This document shows, piece by piece, positions 7,542 to 15,000 of a DNA stretch of 18,935 nucleotides. Position numbers and translations under genes: made by a program. How positions within the stretch are numbered: position 1 is the first letter of the stretch; every line of letters starts with the position of its first letter. The notes under the pieces are model-generated. The model searched no databases. It saw nothing but the letters and a program-made list of their open reading frames with translations, and was not told the DNA's origin. The stretch lies in assembly GCA_035552775.1 (NCBI GenBank), contig DASZKW010000005.1, positions 1-18,935 of the forward strand. The letters are read 5' to 3'. The DNA comes from DASZKW01 sp035552775 (GTDB lineage Bacteria; Actinomycetota; Acidimicrobiia; Acidimicrobiales; Palsa-688).

Positions 7542-9180
7542 CGCCGCCCGGACCTTTTCCTTTCCCCCCCTTGTCGCCACCGCCTGGCCCTGGGCCCGGA
7601 GCGGGGGGCGTCGGCGGCGCTGGGGCGGTCGTCGAGGGCGCCGGGGTGCTCGTCGACGGCGCCTGGGCGGTGGCGCCGGCCGCTTGCAGGGCTGTGGCCG
7701 CGTCCTGGTACTCGGTCTGGGTGATCGACCGGTCCGCCAGCAGGGTCTGCGCCTGTGCCAGCACCTGCTGGGCGGCGGCGGCGCGAGCCGCACCCGCGGG
7801 TTGGGCGCCCACGGACTGGAGCAGCGACGCCAGGATCGTCGCCCCCGGTGTCCCGTCGGCCCTGATGTTCTGCGCCGCCTGGTCCAGGGCCGCGGCCTGG
7901 GGATCCAAGGTTGTGGCCGAAGGAGTCGTGGAAGTGGTCGAGGCGGTCCCGGTACCCGGCGTGGTGGGACGCGGCGGCGTGTTGAGCGCCGCCCCCTTGG
8001 ACCCGTCACCTCCTGCCATGAGCAAAGCGGTGACGACCGCGACCACCACCACCAAGGCCACCACCGCGCCGATGAGGCGGCGACGGTTGCGCGGGGACGG
8101 CGGCCCGGGCGCCCCGGGGGCTCGCGGTGGGGACGGCCCCCCGGGCGGCCCCGGCCAGGTCTGGCGCTGGACGTCGGTAGGCGCCACGACCGCAGCCGAG
8201 GACGGCAGCATCTCGGTGCCGGGAGGCATGAGATGCGTCGCCGCGCCACCGGCCACCCCGGCACCGGCCACCCCGCCGCCGGCCCCATTGGCCCCGCCCT
8301 CCCCGGCACCGGCCACCCCGCCGCCGGCGCCGGCGACCAACGCCTGGCGCATCTCGGCGGCCGACTCGTAGCGAGACTCAGGGCGGGCCGACAGCGCCCG
8401 GCTCACCACCGCCGCCAGCCAGGGGGCGACGTCGGGGCGCAACGCCGCCACGTCCGGCGCCGCCGTCCCCGCCTGCGCACCCATTCCGCCGGCGTCGGCG
8501 AAAGGGGTGCCGGCGAGCGGTTTGCGCCCCGTCAACGCCTCGAACATCACCACGCCGACGGCGTATAGGTCGGACTGGGCGGTCGCCGGGTGACCTTCCC
8601 TGCGCTCGGGGGCCAGGTATGACGGGGTACCGATGACCAGGCCCGCCTGGGTGAGGTCGGCGCGTGTGGGGTCACCCGGTGACGACATTTCCACGCTCTT
8701 GGCGATGCCGAAATCGGCGACCTTGGCCCGGCCGTCGCCGGCGAGAAGGATGTTGGCGGGCTTGATGTCACGGTGCACGAGGCCGATGGCGTGGGCGGCA
8801 TGGAGGGCGGCGAGGACATCGTCGCTCACCGCCACCACCTGGCGTTGGTCGAGAGGGCCGTCGCCGATCATGTCGGCCAGGGACCGTCCCGGTAGGCGTT
8901 CCATGACCAAAAACGCCAGGGCCCCTTCCTCCCCGCTGTCGTAGACGCTCACCACGTTGGGATGGCTGAGGCGCGCCGCGGAGCGGGCCTCGCGCTCGAA
9001 GCGCTCCCGCATGGAGGGATGGGCGGCCACGTCGGGGCGCAGCAGCTTGACGGCTACGGGGCGATCCAAGCGCAGGTCGAAGGCGTCGAAGACCTCTGCC
9101 ATACCGCCCCGACCGAGAAGCGGGCCCAAGCGGTAGCGCCCGGCCAGCACCTGGCCCTCGGCCACATGGGCGCCCATCAC
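7534..9180 (-). CDS. PknB-like transmembrane Ser/Thr protein kinase
   Basis: Predicted receptor-like Hanks-type kinase that phosphorylates proteins on Ser/Thr. The N-terminal kinase domain (about 16-275) shows a Gly-rich loop GRGGMAEVF (23-31), VAVK with Lys45, Glu64, HRDIKPAN with catalytic Asp138, DFG at 156-158 and an APE motif, so it should be active. A Gly/Ala repeat linker, a Pro-rich stretch, a basic stop-transfer and one membrane helix (about 369-388) follow. The roughly 160-residue outer part has Thr/Pro-rich ends and a helical core (about 425-505). It lacks recognisable PASTA repeats, so its ligand is unknown. The chain ends in a Gly/Lys tail. The start is GTG 9180 or ATG 9177; TAGGGT lies eight bases before the GTG. 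It is the first gene of the minus-strand operon and overlaps the PHP gene. Confidence 0.92.
   Translation of the reverse strand: MMGAHVAEGQVLAGRYRLGPLLGRGGMAEVFDAFDLRLDRPVAVKLLRPDVAAHPSMRERFEREARSAARLSHPNVVSVYDSGEEGALAFLVMERLPGRSLADMIGDGPLDQRQVVAVSDDVLAALHAAHAIGLVHRDIKPANILLAGDGRAKVADFGIAKSVEMSSPGDPTRADLTQAGLVIGTPSYLAPERREGHPATAQSDLYAVGVVMFEALTGRKPLAGTPFADAGGMGAQAGTAAPDVAALRPDVAPWLAAVVSRALSARPESRYESAAEMRQALVAGAGGGVAGAGEGGANGAGGGVAGAGVAGGAATHLMPPGTEMLPSSAAVVAPTDVQRQTWPGPPGGPSPPRAPGAPGPPSPRNRRRLIGAVVALVVVVAVVTALLMAGGDGSKGAALNTPPRPTTPGTGTASTTSTTPSATTLDPQAAALDQAAQNIRADGTPGATILASLLQSVGAQPAGAARAAAAQQVLAQAQTLLADRSITQTEYQDAATALQAAGATAQAPSTSTPAPSTTAPAPPTPPAPGPGPGGGDKGGKGKGPGGGG
8260..8328 (-). repeat. 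45-bp in-frame duplication in the kinase linker
   Basis: A 24-bp sequence at 8260-8283 recurs exactly at 8305-8328, 45 bp apart. The 15-codon period encodes two Ala/Gly-rich AGGGVAGAG segments between the kinase domain and the membrane helix. It is in frame, so it only changes linker length. Confidence 0.8.
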
Positions 9181-9331
9181 CCCTGTCTACCCTACCCGGG
9201 CCCCCCCGACGCCACCACTCGTGCCCCAGGGAGAACCTCTACCAGCGCAGGGCTGGGAGGCTTGACCGTCTTGGGACCGTCGCCGGCCAGACCGGCACGG
9301 TGGCAGACTGGCGCGGTGGCAGACTGGCGCC
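9181..9331. promoter_or_regulatory. Divergent promoter region between kinase operon and mobA-fdhD
   Basis: These 151 bases separate two outward-facing operons. For the kinase, TAGGGT on the minus strand ends eight bases before GTG 9180. For mobA, CAGACT (9320-9325) ends six bases before GTG 9332. A TTGACC at 9262-9267 looks like a -35 box but has no well-spaced -10. Two tandem 16-bp copies occupy the mobA end. Confidence 0.45.
9299..9330 (+). repeat. Tandem 16-bp duplication abutting the mobA start
   Basis: GGTGGCAGACTGGCGC occurs twice with no gap (9299-9314 and 9315-9330), one base before the GTG at 9332. Each copy contains CAGACT. In the second copy this hexamer is six bases from the mobA GTG. 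In the first it is six bases from a GTG at 9316, which is out of frame with mobA. Confidence 0.9.
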
Positions 9332-9988
9332 GTGGAGGTCGCCGGCCTGCTGCTCACGGGGGGAAGAAGCCGGCGCATGGGCGCCGACAAGGCGCTTCTG
9401 GTCGCCATGTCATCCGGACCGGGAGCGGGACCGGGTGGGGACACGCTGGCGGCGCGCACCGCCCGCCTCCTCGCTCAGGTGGCCGGTCCCTGCCTCGAGG
9501 TCGGCCCCGGGGTGAGCGGCCTGGCGGCCCTGCGCGAGGAGCCCGCCGGCGCCGGTCCTCTCGTCGCCGTCGCGGCAGGCGGCCAGGCGCTGGCGGCGGC
9601 GGGCTGGGCCGGTCCTGTCCTGGTAGTGGCCACCGACCTTCCCGTGCTCAGCGTCGCCGTCCTTGAATGGCTGGCCGAGCATCGCGCGTTCGGGTCGGTG
9701 GTGCCCATCGCCGGGTCGCCCCAGCCGCTCTGCGCCCGCTGGTCGGCGGCCGACCTGGACCTGGCCGTCGACCTCGTCGCGGGCGGCGCCCGGGCGATGA
9801 GCGACCTGGTCGCCGCCGCCGCCCCGACCCTCGCCGGCGCTGACGACCCCGGCGGACCGGGCTCGGCGGCGCTGGCCGACGCCGACACCCCCGACGACGC
9901 CCGCCGTCTCGGCCTGAAGTTCGCCCCCCGGCCGGATCCGCCGGGCGGCGCCGGCCTGACCGGGCGTCTCCACATCGGGAACCGATGA
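9332..9988 (+). CDS. mobA: MobA-like molybdenum cofactor nucleotidyltransferase
   Basis: Predicted to attach a nucleotide (GMP, or CMP in MocA relatives) to Mo-molybdopterin in the cytoplasm. The 218-residue protein opens with the nucleotide-binding signature LTGGRSRRMGADKALL (8-23). Further on it has the metal-binding ATDLPVLS and the PLCARW segment typical of MobA. It ends near the common DADTPDDARRLGL motif, followed by a 25-residue tail of no clear homology. A Gly/Pro-rich insertion follows the signature loop. The GTG at 9332 directly follows the 16-bp tandem repeat. Its stop overlaps the fdhD ATG (ATGA), so the two are coupled. Because the nearby molybdenum hydroxylase belongs to a family that normally uses the cytosine dinucleotide cofactor, a MocA-type CTP preference is possible; I cannot settle this by eye. 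Confidence 0.85.
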   Translation: MEVAGLLLTGGRSRRMGADKALLVAMSSGPGAGPGGDTLAARTARLLAQVAGPCLEVGPGVSGLAALREEPAGAGPLVAVAAGGQALAAAGWAGPVLVVATDLPVLSVAVLEWLAEHRAFGSVVPIAGSPQPLCARWSAADLDLAVDLVAGGARAMSDLVAAAAPTLAGADDPGGPGSAALADADTPDDARRLGLKFAPRPDPPGGAGLTGRLHIGNR

Positions 9989-10818
9989 ACAAGCCCGTCA
10001 CCGACGTGCGCGCCATCGCCGTGCGCCCCGGCCGCCACGTCGAGCTCCCCGAGCGCCTGGCGACCGAGGAGCCGATGGAGGTGCGCGCCGCTGGTCCCGG
10101 CCAGGACTCCTCGCCGGTGGCGGTGACAATGCGCACCCCCGGCCACGATTTCGAGCTTGCCGCCGGCTTCATGGTGACCGAAGGCTTGGCCCGCCCCGAC
10201 GAGATAGTCGCCGTCGCCTACTGCGACGCCGTCGACGTCGGGGACTACGCGAGCGCCTTCAACGCGGTGACTGTGTCGCTCCCCCGGGCGTGGGACGACA
10301 GCACCAGCAGGCGCAACTTCGCGTCCACGTCGTCGTGCGGGGTATGCGGAAAGGCGTCGATCGACCAGGTCGAGCTGTCGTGCCCGGTGGTGGCCCCCGG
10401 TCCCGCTTTTGCCGCCTCGCTCATCAGCGAGCTACCGGGGCGCCTGCGGGCGGCGCAGCGGGTCTTCGACAAGACAGGTGGTCTCCACGCCGCCGCCTTG
10501 TTCGGCCCCGACGGTGAAGTGGTGGTGGTGCGAGAAGACGTCGGGCGCCACAACGCGGTGGACAAGGTGGTCGGTGCCGGCGTGCTGGCGCGCCGCCCAC
10601 CGCCCCGGGGTGCGGTCATCATGGTGTCGGGCAGGGTGAGCTTCGAGATCACCCAGAAGGCCGCCATGGCCGGCATCGGGGTGATCGCCGCCGTCTCCGC
10701 CCCGTCCAACCTGGCCGTGAGCGCCGCCGAGCGCCTCGGCGTGACCGTCGCCGGCTTCGTCAGGGGGGAACGGTTCAACGTGTACAGCCACCCCGAGCGC
10801 ATCGACTTCGACGCGTGA
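9985..10818 (+). CDS. fdhD: Formate dehydrogenase accessory sulfurtransferase FdhD
   Basis: Predicted sulfurtransferase that takes sulfur from a cysteine desulfurase and delivers it to the molybdenum cofactor, as known for formate dehydrogenase. The 277-residue protein has the expected length and the CxxC pair at Cys118 and Cys121 in TSSCGVCGKAS. Family stretches TPGHDFELAAGF, REDVGRHNAVDKVVG, SGRVSFEI and RGERFNVYSHPERI are all readable. It overlaps mobA by four bases. No formate dehydrogenase gene lies in the window; the only molybdenum enzyme nearby is the hydroxylase subunit, so the client may be elsewhere or may be that enzyme. A strong palindrome starts five bases after its stop. Confidence 0.94.
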   Translation: MNKPVTDVRAIAVRPGRHVELPERLATEEPMEVRAAGPGQDSSPVAVTMRTPGHDFELAAGFMVTEGLARPDEIVAVAYCDAVDVGDYASAFNAVTVSLPRAWDDSTSRRNFASTSSCGVCGKASIDQVELSCPVVAPGPAFAASLISELPGRLRAAQRVFDKTGGLHAAALFGPDGEVVVVREDVGRHNAVDKVVGAGVLARRPPPRGAVIMVSGRVSFEITQKAAMAGIGVIAAVSAPSNLAVSAAERLGVTVAGFVRGERFNVYSHPERIDFDA

Positions 10819-10823
10819 CCACG

Positions 10824-10865
10824 ATTGTGCAGTTGTGTACCCGCATAGGTATACAACTGCACAAT
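10824..10865. terminator. Long near-perfect palindrome, probable bidirectional terminator
   Basis: Two 18-base arms, ATTGTGCAGTTGTGTACC (10824-10841) and GGTATACAACTGCACAAT (10848-10865), flank a six-base loop CGCATA. The only mismatch becomes a G-U pair in plus-strand RNA. It sits between the convergent stops of fdhD and the acyl-CoA dehydrogenase. There is no U-tract on either side. It is far richer in A+T than its surroundings, so a dispersed palindromic repeat or protein-binding site is an alternative. Confidence 0.6.
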
Positions 10866-10895
10866 GGCCTGCGCCAGGTGCTGCCGCCAGTACCC

Positions 10896-12146
10896 TCAGC
10901 CTGGTCGTGGCTCTTTGGGCAGACCGAGGATGCGCTCCCCGACGATGTTGCGCTGGATCTGGGCGGTGCCCCCCCAGATGCTCTCGGAGCGGGAGAAGAA
11001 GAACGTCGACTGCAGCACGCTCACCGGGTACCCCGGGCGCGCCGTGCGCCGCCCCACACCGGCCACGAAGTCCTCGCCCCCCGACCCCGTCAGCACCTGG
11101 CCTTCGGCGCCCAGCAGGTCGATGGCCACTTCCATGATCCGCTGGTGGTACTCCGACCAGAACATCTTGTTGGTGGCGCTCAACGCGCCGAGCGCGGCCC
11201 GTCCGGCGGCGGGGTCGCTTTCCCCGACCCCGCCCAGTACACCGGTGAGTGAGCGGTAGCCGTTTATCTCCATGATCTTCACCGACGACCACGCCCGGGC
11301 CAGGGCCTGGCGCACCAGCGGGTCGCTCGCCCGGCCCCGCTCGCGGGCCAGTGCGATCACGTCGTCGAGCTCGTGGCTGAACCGGCGGTGCCCGGTGGTG
11401 GCGCTGGTCCCCCGTTCGAAGCCGAGGGTGGTCATGGCCACCTTCCAGCCGTCATTGACGCCGCCCACCACGTTGTCCTTCGGGGCGCGTGCGTCGGTCA
11501 GGAAGACCTCGTTGAACTCCGCCGACCCGTCCACCTGGGTGATCGGTCGCACCTCGATACCGTCTTGCTTCATCGGCACCAGCAGGTACGAGATGCCGGC
11601 GTGCTTGGGGGCCTCCGGGTCGGTGCGGGCCAGCAGGAAGATGTAGTCGGCGTGGTGGGCCTGGGTGGTCCAGATCTTCTGGCCGTTGATCCGCCACTCG
11701 TCGCCGTCGAGCACCGCCGTGGTCCGCAGCGCGGCCAGGTCGGAACCGGCCTCGGGCTCACTGAAACCCTGGCACCACGAGGTCTCGCCGCGCATGATCC
11801 CGGGCAGGAACCGGCGCTTCTGCTCCTCGGTCCCCCACTGCAGGATCGTCGGGCCCACCAACGTGTCCCCGAAGAAGTCGGCCCGCAGCGGCGCCCCGGC
11901 CCGGGCGAACTCCTCGTTCAGCACCACGGCCTGCATGGTCGACAGGCCCTTGCCGCCGTAGGAGGTGGGCCAGGTGGGGCAGATCCAGCCTCCCTCGAAG
12001 AGCTTGCGGTTCCACTCCTCGGAGAACTTCTCCCGCTCGTCGCCGGACAGCTGGCGCGTACCCCAGTCGGCGGGGAGGTTGGCGTCGAGCCACGACCGGA
12101 TCTCAACGCGGAGCTCCTCCGCTTCGGGCGGGTAGCTCAGGTCCAC
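10896..12146 (-). CDS. Acyl-CoA dehydrogenase
   Basis: Predicted FAD-dependent enzyme that introduces a 2,3 double bond into an acyl-CoA. The 416-residue protein shows the N-terminal helical domain, the FAD/substrate segment CQGFSEPEAGSDLAALRT, the INGQKIWTT strand and the C-terminal helical domain ending WGGTAQIQRNIVGERILGLP. In many family members the catalytic Glu stands where this WGGT motif has Gly, so the base may lie elsewhere or the protein may act with a partner subunit. The substrate is unknown. The start is GTG 12146: TACGAT ends exactly six bases upstream, and the sequence MDLSYPPEAEELR is a normal family beginning. The open frame to 12266 would run into the divergent mannosidase gene and is rejected. 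It converges on fdhD. Confidence 0.9.
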   Translation of the reverse strand: MDLSYPPEAEELRVEIRSWLDANLPADWGTRQLSGDEREKFSEEWNRKLFEGGWICPTWPTSYGGKGLSTMQAVVLNEEFARAGAPLRADFFGDTLVGPTILQWGTEEQKRRFLPGIMRGETSWCQGFSEPEAGSDLAALRTTAVLDGDEWRINGQKIWTTQAHHADYIFLLARTDPEAPKHAGISYLLVPMKQDGIEVRPITQVDGSAEFNEVFLTDARAPKDNVVGGVNDGWKVAMTTLGFERGTSATTGHRRFSHELDDVIALARERGRASDPLVRQALARAWSSVKIMEINGYRSLTGVLGGVGESDPAAGRAALGALSATNKMFWSEYHQRIMEVAIDLLGAEGQVLTGSGGEDFVAGVGRRTARPGYPVSVLQSTFFFSRSESIWGGTAQIQRNIVGERILGLPKEPRPG

Positions 12147-12234
12147 GCCCCGATCGTAGGCAGGAGCGGCGGGGAAAGGACGCCCCGGGCATTCACTCAC
12201 GCCGGCGGGGCGGGTAGGCGTAGCGTGGCTCACG
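12147..12234. promoter_or_regulatory. Divergent promoter region between acyl-CoA dehydrogenase and mannosidase
   Basis: On the minus strand TACGAT (12158-12153) ends six bases before GTG 12146. On the plus strand TAGCGT (12221-12226) ends eight bases before ATG 12235. Both fit leaderless or nearly leaderless transcripts. No convincing -35 box or operator is seen. Confidence 0.5.
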
Positions 12235-14952
12235 ATGGCTCGCAAGGTCTCAGTCGTCCCCCACACCCACTGGGACCGGGAGTGGTACGCGCCGTTCCCG
12301 GCCCTCCGCCAGCGCCTGGTCGAGCTGCTCGACGACCTCCTCCCCCGCCTGGACGCCGATCCGGGCTACGCCCGCTTCCTCCTCGACGGGCAGATGGCGA
12401 TGGTCGACGACTACCTCGAGGTTCGCCCCGAGGCGGTCGCCTCCCTCAGGCGTCTGGCCGCCTCCGGGCGGGTGTCGGTGGGCCCGTGGTACGTACTGAT
12501 GGACGAGTTCGCCACGTCCGGCGAGACGATCGTGCGCAACCTCCAGCTCGGCATGCAACGCGCCGCCGAGTTCGGCGGTCCCATGCGCGTCGGCTACCTG
12601 CCCGACATGTTCGGCCACGTCGCCCAGATGCCCCAGCTGCTGGCCGCGGCGGGCATGGAGCACGCCGTGGTGTGGCGGGGGGTGCCCGCGGCGGTCACAC
12701 GCTCCGCTTTTTGGTGGCAGGCCCCCGACGGCTCGAAGGTACGGGCCGAATACCTGCCGACGGGCTACGGCAACGGGGCCGCCACCCCCCCCGACGCCTC
12801 CGGCCTGATCCGGCGCCTCGTCGCCCACCAGGTCGAGATCGGTGCGTTGCTGGCCGGCGACACCGACCCCATCTTGTGGATGAACGGCACCGACCACCAG
12901 GCCCCCCAGGAATGGCTGGCCCGGGTGGTGGCCGACACCAACGCGAGCCAGGACGACTTCGAGCTCGTCATCTCCTCCCTCGCCGAGCACCTGGCGACGG
13001 CGCCGACCGACGGGTTGCCCACCTGGGCCGGCGAGCTGCGCAGCGGGGCCAGGGCCAACATCTTGATGGGGGTGCTGTCCAACCGGGTCGACGTCCGGGC
13101 TGCGGCGGCGGGCGCCGAGCGCGCCCTCGAGCGGCGGGCCGAGCCCCTGGGCGCGCTGTGGCTGGAGGCCCACCAGTGGCCCGGCGCCCTGCTCGCCATC
13201 GCATGGCGCAACGTCATCCACAACTCGGCCCACGACTCGATCTGCGCGTGCTCCGCCGACGAGGTCGGCCTAGCCGTGCGCCACCGCTTCGCGGAGGCCA
13301 CCGCCACCGCCGACGCCATGACCGGGCGGGCGTTGGGAGCGGCCGGTGCGGCCATGGCCGGCGCCGGTCCTGTCGTGATCAACGCCTCCCAGCGCGCCCG
13401 TAGCGGCGTGGTCGAGCTGGTCCTCGCCGGCGACACCGTGCCCGAGGGCACCCAGGAGCTCGACCGGGTAGCCGAAAGCGCCACCGAGGTGACCGGTACC
13501 GGCTCCGAGCTGGGCCGGCTGCTCGGCCGGCTCACCGCCGACGGGTGGCTCCCCCCGACGGGCGCTCCCACCGGGGCCGTCGTCGACGGGACCGGCGCCG
13601 GGGTGGTGCTCGAGTTGGTAGCGGACCGGCGACTGGAGGGAGCCGCCCCCGAGGTGGGAGCGGAAATGGCAGAGGCGTTGGCCCTCGCCGGCGGCCGCCG
13701 GGACGGCCCGCTCACCGTCAGGGTGCGCCGGCCGGCGTCGGTACGGGTGGCGGCCAGAGCACTCGACGTCCCCGGCTACGGCTGGGCCGCCTGGACGACG
13801 CGTCCGCTCGACACCGAGGCGGTCCGTGGCGGCACCGGCGGAGGGCAGGGCACCGGGGGCGGGCGGGACCCCGGGGGCGGGCGGGGCACCGGGGGCGGCC
13901 GGGACCCGAGCGGCCGGGGGGCGTGGCTCGACAACGGCCTGGTCCGCCTGAGCGTTGACGGGGGCGACGGGACCTTCGCCATCGACGACCTGGGGGGCCT
14001 CGACCGCCTCGTCGACGGCGGCGACGAGGGCGACACCTACAACTACTCGCCTCCGGGCAGCGACACAGTCGTCTCGTCCCCCGAGGAGGTCGAGGCCGAC
14101 GTGGTCGAGTCGGGGCCTGTGCGCGGGCGCCTGGCGGTGCGGCGCCGCTACCGGTGGCCCTCCCACGTCTGCGACGGCGCCCGGGCCGGCACCGCCGAGG
14201 TGGATGTGCGTACCGACCTCGAGCTGCGGGCCGGCGAGCGCCTGGTGCGGGTCACCACGTCGTTCGACAACCGGTGCCGTGACCACCGTTTGCGGGCGGT
14301 GTTCCCCCTCCCCGAGCGGGCGACGTCGTCGGTGGCCGAGTGCGCCTTCGCCACCGTCACCCGTGGCCTCCACGGGGAGGGAGGCGCCCACGAGCGGGCG
14401 CTGGCAACGTTCCCGTCCCGCCGCTTCGTGTCCGCCGGCGGCCTGACAGTCACCCACGAGGGGCTGCTCGAGTACGAGGTGGTGGACGGCGGGTCTGCCC
14501 TCGCCCTGACCCTGCTGCGTGCCACCGGCTTCTTGTCGCGTCCCGCACCCGCCTACCGGCCCAACGCCGCCGGACCCTACCTGGCGCTGGAAGGACCCCA
14601 GATGCTCGGGCCCGTCCGCGTCCGCTACGCCCTTGCGGTGGGCGACGTCGACCCCTACGCCCTCGCCGACCAGGCCTGGCTGCCCCTGGATGTCGTCGAC
14701 GCCCCGGGAGGCGGGACCCTGGAGGCGGCCGGGAGCCATCTGGGCGTGGGCGGCGCCGAGGTGTCCGCCCTCTACCGCAACGCCGGCGCGCTCGAACTGC
14801 GCGTGTTCAACCCCTCCGCCGAGACCACCACCGTGGAGATCGCCGGCCGGTCGGGTTGGCTCATCGACCTGCGTGGCCTGCCGCTGGCGCCCTTCGACGG
14901 GGCCTTCGAGCTCCGCCCCTGGGGCATCGCCACCGCCCGCCTCGATCCCTGA
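12235..14952 (+). CDS. Glycoside hydrolase family 38 alpha-mannosidase
   Basis: Predicted retaining alpha-mannosidase acting on mannosides, probably in the cytoplasm as no signal peptide is seen. The 905-residue protein has the zinc-site opening HTHWDREW (His10, His12, Asp14), the nucleophile Asp124 in GYLPDMFGH, and His333/Asp334 in HDSICACS completing the metal site. The middle domain follows from about 260, and beta-sandwich domains fill the C-terminal half. A Gly/Arg/Asp-rich low-complexity insert lies at about 533-563, between domains. Relatives include mannosylglycerate hydrolases and glycan mannosidases; the substrate cannot be chosen from sequence alone. No sugar transporter, kinase or regulator gene is adjacent. 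The ATG at 12235 has a TAGCGT eight bases upstream and no clear Shine-Dalgarno. Confidence 0.92.
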   Translation: MARKVSVVPHTHWDREWYAPFPALRQRLVELLDDLLPRLDADPGYARFLLDGQMAMVDDYLEVRPEAVASLRRLAASGRVSVGPWYVLMDEFATSGETIVRNLQLGMQRAAEFGGPMRVGYLPDMFGHVAQMPQLLAAAGMEHAVVWRGVPAAVTRSAFWWQAPDGSKVRAEYLPTGYGNGAATPPDASGLIRRLVAHQVEIGALLAGDTDPILWMNGTDHQAPQEWLARVVADTNASQDDFELVISSLAEHLATAPTDGLPTWAGELRSGARANILMGVLSNRVDVRAAAAGAERALERRAEPLGALWLEAHQWPGALLAIAWRNVIHNSAHDSICACSADEVGLAVRHRFAEATATADAMTGRALGAAGAAMAGAGPVVINASQRARSGVVELVLAGDTVPEGTQELDRVAESATEVTGTGSELGRLLGRLTADGWLPPTGAPTGAVVDGTGAGVVLELVADRRLEGAAPEVGAEMAEALALAGGRRDGPLTVRVRRPASVRVAARALDVPGYGWAAWTTRPLDTEAVRGGTGGGQGTGGGRDPGGGRGTGGGRDPSGRGAWLDNGLVRLSVDGGDGTFAIDDLGGLDRLVDGGDEGDTYNYSPPGSDTVVSSPEEVEADVVESGPVRGRLAVRRRYRWPSHVCDGARAGTAEVDVRTDLELRAGERLVRVTTSFDNRCRDHRLRAVFPLPERATSSVAECAFATVTRGLHGEGGAHERALATFPSRRFVSAGGLTVTHEGLLEYEVVDGGSALALTLLRATGFLSRPAPAYRPNAAGPYLALEGPQMLGPVRVRYALAVGDVDPYALADQAWLPLDVVDAPGGGTLEAAGSHLGVGGAEVSALYRNAGALELRVFNPSAETTTVEIAGRSGWLIDLRGLPLAPFDGAFELRPWGIATARLDP
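13828..13917 (+). repeat. Gly-rich imperfect repeats inside the mannosidase
   Basis: Runs of GGCACCGGGGGCGGG-type units, partly with a 30-bp period, encode GTGGGRDPGGGR-like repeats. They are in frame and form a probable flexible linker between folded domains. The units differ slightly, as expected from slippage in GC-rich DNA. Confidence 0.7.
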
Positions 14953-14989
14953 CCTGGCCCCAGCACTGTCCCTCGGGCCACCCAGGGAG

Positions 14990-14995
14990 CACAAT
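14990..14995 (+). promoter_or_regulatory. Putative -10 box for the potassium channel gene
   Basis: CACAAT ends five bases before the ATG at 15001, in a 48-base gap after the mannosidase stop. It is compatible with a leaderless start, but readthrough from the mannosidase gene is equally possible. Confidence 0.3.
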
Positions 14996-15000
14996 GGGTC

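Noticed and set aside
7542..8309. N-terminal extension of the PHP protein frame
   Set aside because: It is Arg/Pro-rich low-complexity sequence lying entirely within the kinase gene in another frame.
10824..10865. Attachment site or insertion-sequence end
   Set aside because: No integrase or transposase and no flanking direct repeats are visible; position between two convergent stops favours a terminator.
12147..12266. Upstream extension of the acyl-CoA dehydrogenase frame
   Set aside because: It would overlap the start of the divergent mannosidase, and GTG 12146 has a well-placed -10 box and a family-like N-terminus.
11373..13403. 676-residue plus-strand open frame across the acyl-CoA dehydrogenase and mannosidase starts
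   Set aside because: It is antisense to one clear gene and out of frame over another. Its Arg/Pro/Gly-rich translation is a shadow typical of GC-rich DNA.
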